A stretch of 7,181 bases of DNA from NCBI GenBank assembly GCA_022712835.1, contig JAFLJU010000172.1, positions 1-7,181 on the forward strand, given 5' to 3'. The stretch's first letter is position 1. Each line of letters starts with the position of its first letter. Shown here piece after piece: positions 1-5,166 of the stretch. The stretch is from Desulfobacteraceae bacterium (lineage in GTDB: Bacteria; Desulfobacterota; Desulfobacteria; Desulfobacterales; Desulfobacteraceae). Below the pieces are notes generated by a model. That model had not been told where the DNA came from. It did not search any database and saw nothing but the letters and a program-made list of their open reading frames with translations. Made by a program: the position numbers and the translations under genes.

Positions 1-102
1 TGTAAATACAGATACTTATATTTGAAAGATTTTTTTTTACATCTTGTTTTTTTTACTTTTTTATGGAAAATTCAAAAAGGATTTAGAATGATTCCAAAAT
101 TT

Positions 103-123
103 AGCAAAATTTAAAATTTTGCT
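103..123. terminator. AT-rich inverted repeat, possible weak terminator
   Basis: Two perfect 10-base arms (AGCAAAATTT and AAATTTTGCT) flank a single central A, 15 bases past the stop of the leftward Fe-S scaffold gene. On the + strand the arm is followed directly by a run of six T, so it fits a terminator for rightward transcription from a gene left of the window better than for the scaffold gene, where only a short TAAATTTT tract follows. The stem is weak, with two G-C pairs, and the surrounding DNA is so AT-rich that chance is a serious alternative. The rest of positions 1-137 shows only T-runs and no gene. Confidence 0.35.
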
Positions 124-137
124 TTTTTAACCGTCTG

Positions 138-539
138 TCAAACACCAGGAGGCGGATCTTTTAGCTTTTTTGAATAATCTGACAGGGCAAGATAGAAAGC
201 CCCCACAGCGAGCTCTGCGCAATGGAAATGGTCATCGGGCAGGGTTTGTAAAAAAGATGCCACCTGATCGGGTGAAACATCCCAGGCCTGATCAACCTGA
301 ATATTTCGGACCAGATTCACCACGGTATTAGAACAGGCGACCGTGTTTATGCAGCCCTGGACCTCAAAAGAAACCTGGTTTAATATCCCCTGGTCCACCA
401 TGATAAAAAATTCAATGGTATCCCCGCACTCTCCTGTTCTTTTCCCATATCCATCCGGATTTTGAATACTTTCCCTATTTCCTGTTTCAAAAGCCATTTC
501 AAGATAATGCAAAGAATGTGTATCCCAAAAATCATTCAT
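138..539 (-). CDS. NifU/IscU-type iron-sulfur cluster assembly scaffold protein
   Basis: This 133-residue protein matches the small U-type scaffold fold on which [2Fe-2S]/[4Fe-4S] clusters are built before transfer to apoproteins in the cytoplasm. The three conserved cluster ligands are present in the expected contexts: Cys38 in GECGDTIEFF, Cys63 in VQGCINTVACS, and His106-Cys107 in HFHCAELA (compare IscU CGD, GC.SAIASS and HC). An extra Cys69 follows the second ligand. The length is that of a stand-alone N-terminal NifU domain, with no C-terminal Nfu or central ferredoxin domain. The start at 539 is chosen over an upstream in-frame ATG at 641 because AGGAGAG lies 5 bases before it and because a sigma-54 promoter match lies at 586-601, so a start at 641 would be upstream of the promoter. 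No nifS/iscS partner is visible. Divergence from the tmc genes suggests, but does not prove, a role in supplying clusters to TmcB. Confidence 0.88.
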   Translation of the reverse strand: MNDFWDTHSLHYLEMAFETGNRESIQNPDGYGKRTGECGDTIEFFIMVDQGILNQVSFEVQGCINTVACSNTVVNLVRNIQVDQAWDVSPDQVASFLQTLPDDHFHCAELAVGAFYLALSDYSKKLKDPPPGV

Positions 540-544
540 TTTTT

Positions 545-551
545 CTCTCCT
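545..551 (-). promoter_or_regulatory. Ribosome binding site of the Fe-S scaffold gene
   Basis: AGGAGAG on the minus strand ends 5 bases before the ATG at 539. It decides the start in favour of the 133-residue form over the longer frame that begins at 641. Confidence 0.8.
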
Positions 552-585
552 TTTTTCCAAAGCAATTAAACAACGTGTATATTTC

Positions 586-601
586 AGCAAGGAGCATGCC
601 A
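586..601 (-). promoter_or_regulatory. Sigma-54 (-24/-12) promoter of the Fe-S scaffold gene
   Basis: On the minus strand the sequence TGGCATGCTCCTTGCT matches the sigma-54 consensus TGGCAC-R-N4-TTGCW at all defined positions but one (T for C at the sixth base). The invariant GG (600-599) and GC (588-587) are separated by exactly 10 bases. Transcription would start near 575, leaving a leader of about 36 bases containing the ribosome site. That fit of promoter, leader and start codon supports the call. No expression evidence is available here. Confidence 0.7.
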
Positions 602-732
602 TTTTTTTTTGCCCGGCCTTTTTATGGGTCCTTGTAAACAAGAAAAAGCCTTAGATTCAGTTAGATGTGAAATCGATCCCCCACCTATTTTTAATATACG
701 CATCCAAAAACAACGGACACGCAAGAGGGCAA

Positions 733-750
733 AGTCGCAAAAATGCGACT
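733..750. promoter_or_regulatory. Palindromic candidate enhancer-binding-protein site 1
   Basis: AGTCGCA-AAAA-TGCGACT is a perfect 7-base dyad with a 4-base centre. It lies about 166 bases upstream of the predicted leftward start (575) and about 260 upstream of the predicted rightward start (1001), in the range used by activators of sigma-54 polymerase. A related copy lies at 840-855. It could also fold as an RNA hairpin, but the nearest T-run begins 10 bases after it, which does not fit an intrinsic terminator. The identity of the binding protein is not encoded in the window. Confidence 0.5.
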
Positions 751-839
751 AAATGGAAGTTTTTTAAGGGACGCCCGGCGTTAATAGGTTTGGAAGAAAA
801 ATTTAATCCTGACATCCCTCTATAGAATTTCCAGCAAAG

Positions 840-855
840 GTCGCATTTTTGGATC
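840..855. promoter_or_regulatory. Half-conserved candidate activator site 2
   Basis: GTCGCATTTTTGGATC shares the exact left half GTCGCA with site 1, while the right half TGGATC keeps only three of six positions of TGCGAC. Positions 840-851 are also a perfect 12-base inverted match to 738-749 in site 1. The centres of the two sites are 106 bases apart, close to ten turns of B-DNA. This one is about 154 bases upstream of the predicted tmc start. It is weaker than site 1 and called mainly by its relation to it. Confidence 0.38.
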
Positions 856-974
856 TTTGAGATGCTACAATTGAGTGCAATTATAAACAATTTCAAGATA
901 CAGCAAAAGTCAATTTTTTTTCAATCCATTGAATTCACACGATTTTTGAATATCCTTTGCCCAAAGTGCATACA

Positions 975-990
975 TGGCACACCCTTTGCA
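975..990 (+). promoter_or_regulatory. Sigma-54 (-24/-12) promoter of the tmc operon
   Basis: TGGCACACCCTTTGCA fits the sigma-54 consensus TGGCAC-R-N4-TTGCW at every defined base, with GG (976-977) and GC (988-989) exactly 10 bases apart. The predicted transcription start is near 1001, giving a leader of about 45 bases before the ATG at 1046. Transcription from such a promoter requires an ATP-dependent activator bound upstream; candidate sites are at 733-750 and 840-855. The alternative in-frame ATG at 974 overlaps the promoter, which argues strongly against its use. Confidence 0.8.
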
Positions 991-1035
991 AATGTGGAAA
1001 AATCTACGGGAAAATCTAAATGACAAAGGCAGATC

Positions 1036-1039
1036 GGAG
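1036..1039 (+). promoter_or_regulatory. Ribosome binding site of tmcD
   Basis: GGAG lies 6 bases before the ATG at 1046, inside the leader predicted from the sigma-54 promoter. No comparable site precedes the ATG at 974. Confidence 0.75.
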
Positions 1040-1045
1040 AAAAAC

Positions 1046-2287
1046 ATGGAAGAAAAACAGTCCTGGGATTGGAACACAAATCTGAAAGAAATTCCCGTTG
1101 GAGAATGGAAAACAAGATTCAACTGGGTGGAAGAATTTAATATCAGCCCTGATGGAGAAAATATTGCCAGTATCGTTAATATTGATGAAGCGGCATTTAA
1201 GATCTGCGTCAACGGGGAGGTCGGGGAACTTGAATATGAAAAAATCTGGAATCTGAAATCGCTCCCCAATAACGGATTTTCAGCCTTTGTCTGTGCCGAT
1301 GAAGAATGGACACTTTTGGTAAACGGCCGGGAATGGTCCAGCAGGTTCGATTTTATCTGGGATTTTCACATCACAAAGGATGGGAAACACCTGGGACTTG
1401 CCTTTCAAAGAGAGGAAGAATATGGAATGGTGATCGATGATCTGCCTTGGGATCATAAGTATACCAACATCACCGGCATGACCTTGTCAAACACCGGAAC
1501 CTCTGCTGCGGTTGTCCAGGTGGCACCCATGAAGGCGGCTGATGTCGATGGGTTTAAACAAGGTCTTTATTCCATTGCCCTTAACGGCAGCGCTCTTAAT
1601 AGAACCTTTTTAAATATCTGGGACCTCAGTTTTGACCCAACAGGCGAGAATCTTGCCGCAGGAATAAGGCTGGATCGGGAAGCCTATACCATTGCCGTTA
1701 ATGATACCATTTGGGACAGAAGGTTTCAGGGGGTGTGGAAACCTAAGTTTTCTCACTCGGGAAGTGTTCTGGCACCGGTGAGACAGGCCGATAATTGGAG
1801 ATTGTTCAAAGATGGGGAACCCCTTTGGGAAAAAGGGTATGACCAGCTCTGGAAAATCACCCCCTGCCCTGCAAACGATGAGGTTGCCGCCATTGTGGCA
1901 ACTTCTTTTGGCAAATGGGATGTGGCCGTCAATGATAGGGCCTGGAACATGAATTGTGATACCATGATTTCCGATATTGTTTATTCTGACAACGGGTCTT
2001 GCCTGGTGGCGGTATTAAAAAACAAAGGGTACTGGGACCTTGCCGTGAACAAAAGCCGATGGAAACTTTTGGCAGATAAAGTGTTTCCCCCAATAGTCAG
2101 TTCCGACGGATCACTTGTGGCCGTTGTCCTTGAAAAACAGGGAAAATATCACCTGGCCTTAAATAACAAGATCATTGCCAAAAATTTTGATTTTATGACC
2201 ACTCCGGTCTTCAGCCCCAACCAATCCAAAATACTGGTCAAGGGGATTGAAAAAGGAATTTATAAACGAAGGATCATATCCATTTAA
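1046..2287 (+). CDS. tmcD: TmcD-like beta-propeller (WD40-like) subunit of the Tmc complex
   Basis: This 413-residue protein has no signal peptide or membrane segment, so it is predicted cytoplasmic. It is rich in tryptophan (19 Trp) and built from ten tandem units of about 38 residues beginning near residues 25, 64, 101, 139, 188, 227, 265, 304, 343 and 381. A typical unit reads F-x-x-[IV]-W-x-x-x-[FI]-S-x-[DNT]-G-x-x-[LIV]-A, then W-x-[VIL]-A-V-N-[DG]-x-x-W. Unit 4 carries an insertion of about 11 residues. This suggests beta-propeller blades and matches the Trp-rich WD40-like fourth subunit known from the Desulfovibrio Tmc complex. There are no cofactor-binding motifs, so a structural or docking role on the cytoplasmic face is inferred. 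The start is set by the ribosome site at 1036-1039 and the promoter at 975-990. It is the first gene of the unit, 69 bases before tmcC. Identification leans partly on the neighbours. Confidence 0.85.
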   Translation: MEEKQSWDWNTNLKEIPVGEWKTRFNWVEEFNISPDGENIASIVNIDEAAFKICVNGEVGELEYEKIWNLKSLPNNGFSAFVCADEEWTLLVNGREWSSRFDFIWDFHITKDGKHLGLAFQREEEYGMVIDDLPWDHKYTNITGMTLSNTGTSAAVVQVAPMKAADVDGFKQGLYSIALNGSALNRTFLNIWDLSFDPTGENLAAGIRLDREAYTIAVNDTIWDRRFQGVWKPKFSHSGSVLAPVRQADNWRLFKDGEPLWEKGYDQLWKITPCPANDEVAAIVATSFGKWDVAVNDRAWNMNCDTMISDIVYSDNGSCLVAVLKNKGYWDLAVNKSRWKLLADKVFPPIVSSDGSLVAVVLEKQGKYHLALNNKIIAKNFDFMTTPVFSPNQSKILVKGIEKGIYKRRIISI

Positions 2288-2330
2288 CCCCCTTAAGCTA
2301 CAAAGAAATACAAAGGAGAACTTAATACAG

Positions 2331-2360
2331 ATGAACCATTGGCAAAGGAGACAAACGTGA
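2331..2360 (+). other. Possible 9-codon leader ORF overlapping the tmcC start
   Basis: ATG at 2331 opens a 9-residue frame (MNHWQRRQT) whose TGA at 2358-2360 overlaps the tmcC GTG as GTGA. AAAGGAG at 2312-2318 precedes it, but with a long 12-base gap. The mini-ORF contains the tmcC ribosome site, so its translation could couple to tmcC. It may equally be chance. Confidence 0.22.
2344..2350 (+). promoter_or_regulatory. Ribosome binding site of tmcC
   Basis: AAAGGAG ends 6 bases before the GTG at 2357. The in-frame TTG at 2339 lies upstream of this site and has no ribosome site at normal distance, so GTG 2357 is the preferred start. Confidence 0.75.
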
Positions 2361-3016
2361 ATCCAATTATAGGGTTTATCATGGGTCCCATGGTCTGGAT
2401 ATCGGCTTTTATTTTTATATTCGGACTTTTATTTAAATTTATGACCATCCTAAAAGAGGTCCATGAAAAAGAGCGCTATCTTCTCTCCTATATCACGGTG
2501 AGGCACAGCCTAAGATCCATTATTGCCTGGCTGATTCCCTTTTTCCCCAGGAGTACCAGGATACGACCGGTTTATTACACGATTTCCTATCTGTTTCATG
2601 TTCTATTATTTATTTTGCCCATTTTTCTTTTGTCCCACATTGTTTTGATCAATGAATCCATAAATGTCACCTGGCCTTTCATCCATGATACAACCGCCGA
2701 TGTTCTGACCATTGCCATAATCTTTGCCCTTATTTTTTTCTCCCTTCGAAGAGTTTGGGTGGCCGATGTTCGTTTTCTGACATCCCTTAAGGATCACCTG
2801 CTGATACTTGCGGTTCTTCTGCCCTTTGTGACCGGATTTCTCGCCTATCACCAACTGTTTTTATATAAATGGATGGTCATGGCCCACGTATTGTCCGGTG
2901 AATTTTTGCTGGTGATCATTCCGTTTTCAAGATTCTCCCACATGATAACAGCCCCGCTTACCCGGGCCTATACCGGATCTGAATTTGGGAATGTCCGCCA
3001 TTCAAGGGACTGGTAA
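2357..3016 (+). CDS. tmcC: TmcC-like membrane cytochrome b subunit of the Tmc complex
   Basis: This 219-residue integral membrane protein has five likely helices, around residues 5-28, 74-98, 112-130, 146-164 and 170-190. It resembles the NarI/DsrM-type cytochrome b subunits that pass electrons across the membrane between a periplasmic cytochrome and a cytoplasmic Fe-S subunit. Candidate b-haem ligands are His81 and His94 in helix 2 and His177 and His195 at helix 5; the 18-residue spacing of the last pair equals that of the ligand pair in E. coli NarI as I remember it. His147 and His165 are further candidates. The N-terminus runs straight into helix 1 with no cleavable signal. The start is a GTG with a good ribosome site. 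It lies between tmcD and tmcB, the latter beginning 33 bases downstream. Haem number and ligands are inferred. Confidence 0.86.
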   Translation: MNPIIGFIMGPMVWISAFIFIFGLLFKFMTILKEVHEKERYLLSYITVRHSLRSIIAWLIPFFPRSTRIRPVYYTISYLFHVLLFILPIFLLSHIVLINESINVTWPFIHDTTADVLTIAIIFALIFFSLRRVWVADVRFLTSLKDHLLILAVLLPFVTGFLAYHQLFLYKWMVMAHVLSGEFLLVIIPFSRFSHMITAPLTRAYTGSEFGNVRHSRDW

Positions 3017-3049
3017 AATCTTTACGTAAATGGAACACAGGATAAAATC

Positions 3050-4417
3050 ATGAGTGATGAAAAAAAACCAATTAAGAAAAACTCAATTACAAAAAACCCA
3101 ATTGAAAAGAACACAGACGAGGCGGTTGAAAATGGTCTTGAAAGATTAACACCCGAAAGAATATCCCAGGTGATCAACCAGGTGCTTCACCAGGAAACAG
3201 GGGCAAGGTTCAAGGCATATGTGGACACCTGCATGCGGTGCGGCCTGTGTTCCGATGCCTGTAGCTACTTTCTGTCCAATGATCGGAACCCGACCTTTTC
3301 ACCGGCTGCCAAGGTCAAGCAGACCATCTGGGAAATGCTGGATAAAAAAGGAAAGGTTTCCAAAATTTTTTTGCGCCGGGCGGTTCACATTGCCCATATC
3401 GAATGCAACCTTTGCAGAAGATGTTCCATGTACTGCCCCTTTGGAATTGATATTGCCTATATGATGCTCCTTGTCAGACGCATCTGCCATAAGCTTGAAA
3501 TCACCCCCCAGTATATCCAGGATACGGTTAATTCCCATTCAGTTACCATGAACCAGATGTGGGTCAAGGAAGATGAATGGATTGATACCCTGCAATGGCA
3601 GGAAGAAGATGGCAGAGAAGAGTTTAAGGATCTACGGATTCCCCTGGACAAGCAGGGAGCCGATATCATGTATTCAGTGATCGCACCGGAACCCAAGTTC
3701 CAGGCCGGACTCATCTACCAGGCCGCCGTGATCATGCATGCCGCCGGGATGAACTGGACCATGCCCTCAAGCCCGGGCTGGGATAACAGCAACATGGCCA
3801 TGTTTACCGGGGACAATGAAATTTCTGGCCGGATTGCCCGGACTTTTTTTGAGACCGCCGCAAGGCTGAATGTCAAACGGATTGTTATGGGAGAATGCGG
3901 TCATGCCTTCCGGTCCACCTATGATGTGGGCAACCGATCTTTAGCCTGGGCCATGCCGCCCTTTGAAGTGGTCCATGCCATTGAGTTTTATCATGAATTG
4001 CTGACCGCAGGCAAAATTACAATCAAGGAGAAATTTGCAAAAAAAGTCACCCTGCATGATCCCTGTAATGTATCCAGGGGCAGAGGGCTCCATAACATGG
4101 CCCGAAAAATAGTTTCAATGACCTGTAGTGATTTTACGGAGATGACCCCCAACAAGGAACATAATCTTTGCTGTGGAGCTGGCGGAGGTGTAGTCAATTG
4201 CGGCCCTCCATATAAAAAGGAAAGAATGGTGAACAATCGTGTCAAAGCCGAACAACTGGCTGCAACAGGGGCACAGGTTCTGATCGCTCCCTGCCACAAC
4301 TGCCACAGCGGATTGGAAGATATCGTCCACCATTATGATCTAAATATGGAAGTCAAGTTTTTGGGAGATATTCTATTTGAAACCATGGATAAAAAAATAT
4401 ATAAACCGGAAAAATAA
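3050..4417 (+). CDS. tmcB: TmcB-like Fe-S/CCG-domain subunit (HdrD/DsrK family)
   Basis: This 455-residue soluble protein probably sits on the cytoplasmic face and exchanges electrons with TmcC. It has two ferredoxin-type [4Fe-4S] motifs, Cys61-x2-Cys64-x2-Cys67-x3-Cys71 and Cys119-x2-Cys122-x2-Cys125-x3-Cys129 (the latter followed by Pro). A full C-terminal CCG motif follows: Cys339 in HDPC, Cys374-Cys375 in LCCGAGGG, and Cys415-x2-Cys418 in APCHNC. In HdrB/HdrD-type proteins this motif binds a special [4Fe-4S] cluster. The first CCG-like half (near residues 220-300) is degenerate, with only Cys283 in GECGHAF recognisable. The N-terminal 22 residues are a Lys/Asn-rich extension. AGGA at 3039-3042 is 7 bases before the ATG. 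DsrK and HmcF are related, but the flanking tmcD, tmcC and tetrahaem cytochrome favour TmcB. The ultimate cytoplasmic electron acceptor cannot be read from sequence. Confidence 0.9.
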   Translation: MSDEKKPIKKNSITKNPIEKNTDEAVENGLERLTPERISQVINQVLHQETGARFKAYVDTCMRCGLCSDACSYFLSNDRNPTFSPAAKVKQTIWEMLDKKGKVSKIFLRRAVHIAHIECNLCRRCSMYCPFGIDIAYMMLLVRRICHKLEITPQYIQDTVNSHSVTMNQMWVKEDEWIDTLQWQEEDGREEFKDLRIPLDKQGADIMYSVIAPEPKFQAGLIYQAAVIMHAAGMNWTMPSSPGWDNSNMAMFTGDNEISGRIARTFFETAARLNVKRIVMGECGHAFRSTYDVGNRSLAWAMPPFEVVHAIEFYHELLTAGKITIKEKFAKKVTLHDPCNVSRGRGLHNMARKIVSMTCSDFTEMTPNKEHNLCCGAGGGVVNCGPPYKKERMVNNRVKAEQLAATGAQVLIAPCHNCHSGLEDIVHHYDLNMEVKFLGDILFETMDKKIYKPEK

Positions 4418-4418
4418 A

Positions 4419-4802
4419 ATGAAACAGCGTATAATTTTTATGATTTTAATCCTGGCAATGGCGGCATCAGGCAAAGCGTTTGCACAAGAGGACCAAGAGC
4501 GGCTCGACCCATCGGCATTTAACATGCCCCAAAGGCCAGGGGCAATATTCTCCCATGATGATCACACCCAAAAACCACAAATAGCAGATGATTGTGCCAT
4601 CTGCCACCATGTGTATGAAAATAAAAACCTTGTGCCGGATGAATCCTCCGAGGATAATGCGTGTTCAGACTGCCACAGCCTTCACCCCAGTCCTGAAAAC
4701 GGTATTCCCCTGGTACAGGCCTTTCACAAAAGGTGTAAGGAATGCCATTATGCGTCAGGAAATGGGCCGGTACTCTGCGGCCAGTGTCATATTAAACGAT
4801 GA
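4419..4802 (+). CDS. tmcA: TmcA-like periplasmic tetrahaem cytochrome c3 (type II, acidic)
   Basis: This 127-residue precursor has a classical signal peptide (basic MKQR, hydrophobic core, probable cleavage after AFA at residue 22). The mature protein has four CXXCH haem-attachment sites at residues 59-63, 82-86, 106-110 and 120-124. His46, His49, His64 and His103 are placed to be the distal ligands, giving bis-His haems as in cytochrome c3. The mature chain has more Asp/Glu (about 16) than Lys/Arg (about 9), as in the acidic type II c3 that takes electrons from type I c3 in Desulfovibrio. The ATG at 4419 lies one base after the tmcB stop, so translation is probably coupled; only a weak CGGA precedes it, within the tmcB end. 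A longer in-frame start at 4377 would sit inside tmcB and spoil the signal peptide, so it is rejected. Confidence 0.92.
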   Translation: MKQRIIFMILILAMAASGKAFAQEDQERLDPSAFNMPQRPGAIFSHDDHTQKPQIADDCAICHHVYENKNLVPDESSEDNACSDCHSLHPSPENGIPLVQAFHKRCKECHYASGNGPVLCGQCHIKR

Positions 4803-4812
4803 GGACAGATTG

Positions 4813-5166
4813 ATGACAAAAAAAATTTTGATCGTGGATGATGATCTGGATATTACAAAATTTCTGGATGTCCTGTTCAGACACAATGGATATGAGACCT
4901 GCATTGCCGCTGACGGCAAACAGGCCATGGAGGTGTTCATCCAAGAAACCCCGGACCTGATCACCCTGGACCTTGAAATGCCTGAAGAATGGGGTCCCAA
5001 ATTTTTCCGGAAAATCTCCAAATCAAAAAACTTTAATACGCCCGTGATTGTGATATCCGGGCTATCCGGCCGAAAATTTTCCATTCCAAAGGCCTGCGCA
5101 TTTTTTCCAAAACCCTTTGATGCCCAAGAAGTACTCAAGAAGGTTAGGGAAGTTTTAGCAAAATGA
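4813..5166 (+). CDS. Single-domain response regulator (DivK/CheY-like)
   Basis: This 117-residue protein is a lone receiver domain with no output domain. The acidic cluster is Asp9-Asp10-Asp11 in ILIVDDD, the phospho-acceptor is Asp53 in LITLDLEMP, the switch hydroxyl is Ser82 in VIVISG, and the conserved lysine is Lys100 in FFPKPF. The stretch between Ser82 and Lys100 is about four residues shorter than in CheY, so the alpha4 region is abbreviated; this surface often carries the output signal. GAGGA at 4801-4805 is 7 bases before the ATG. A longer frame reaching back to 4588 overlaps tmcA in another frame and is not used. The stop overlaps the next start (ATGA), so it is co-translated with the histidine kinase and may be its phosphorylation partner or a phosphate-sharing regulator. 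As it has no DNA-binding domain, it cannot itself activate the sigma-54 promoters. Confidence 0.88.
   Translation: MTKKILIVDDDLDITKFLDVLFRHNGYETCIAADGKQAMEVFIQETPDLITLDLEMPEEWGPKFFRKISKSKNFNTPVIVISGLSGRKFSIPKACAFFPKPFDAQEVLKKVREVLAK

Larger units (their letters stand above)
540..1045. other. Divergent regulatory spacer
   Basis: About 500 bases separate the leftward scaffold gene from the rightward tmc genes, and I see no convincing gene in them. A leftward frame at 657-896 has no recognisable domain and no good ribosome site. The spacer contains outward-facing -24/-12 promoter matches at each end (586-601 and 975-990), a perfect palindrome at 733-750, a related half-site at 840-855, and smaller palindromes at 771-781 (ACGCC-C-GGCGT), 869-882 (AATTG-AGTG-CAATT) and 920-933 (TTCAAT-CC-ATTGAA). 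The smaller palindromes may be chance in AT-rich DNA. The architecture resembles enhancer-dependent sigma-54 control regions. Confidence 0.7.

Noticed and set aside
540..641. Longer start of the Fe-S scaffold gene at 641
   Set aside because: It lies upstream of the sigma-54 match at 586-601; the extra residues are not part of the U-type fold, and the ATG at 539 has AGGAGAG at proper distance.
733..765. Palindrome 733-750 as an intrinsic terminator followed by T6
   Set aside because: The T-run begins 10 bases after the stem, too far for a standard terminator, and no gene ends just before it on the + strand.
657..896. Leftward 79-codon open frame in the spacer
   Set aside because: There is no recognisable domain and no convincing ribosome site, and it overlaps the candidate regulatory palindromes; probably a chance frame.
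908..920. IHF-like site between the activator sites and the tmc promoter
   Set aside because: AGTCAATTTTTTT is a loose match to WATCAA-N4-TTR with two deviations in AT-rich DNA, too weak to call.
974..1045. Longer tmcD start at ATG 974
   Set aside because: It overlaps the -24 element of a consensus-perfect sigma-54 promoter, lies upstream of the predicted transcription start near 1001, and has no ribosome site.
2339..2356. TTG start of tmcC at 2339
   Set aside because: The ribosome site AAAGGAG lies downstream of it and is correctly spaced for the GTG at 2357.
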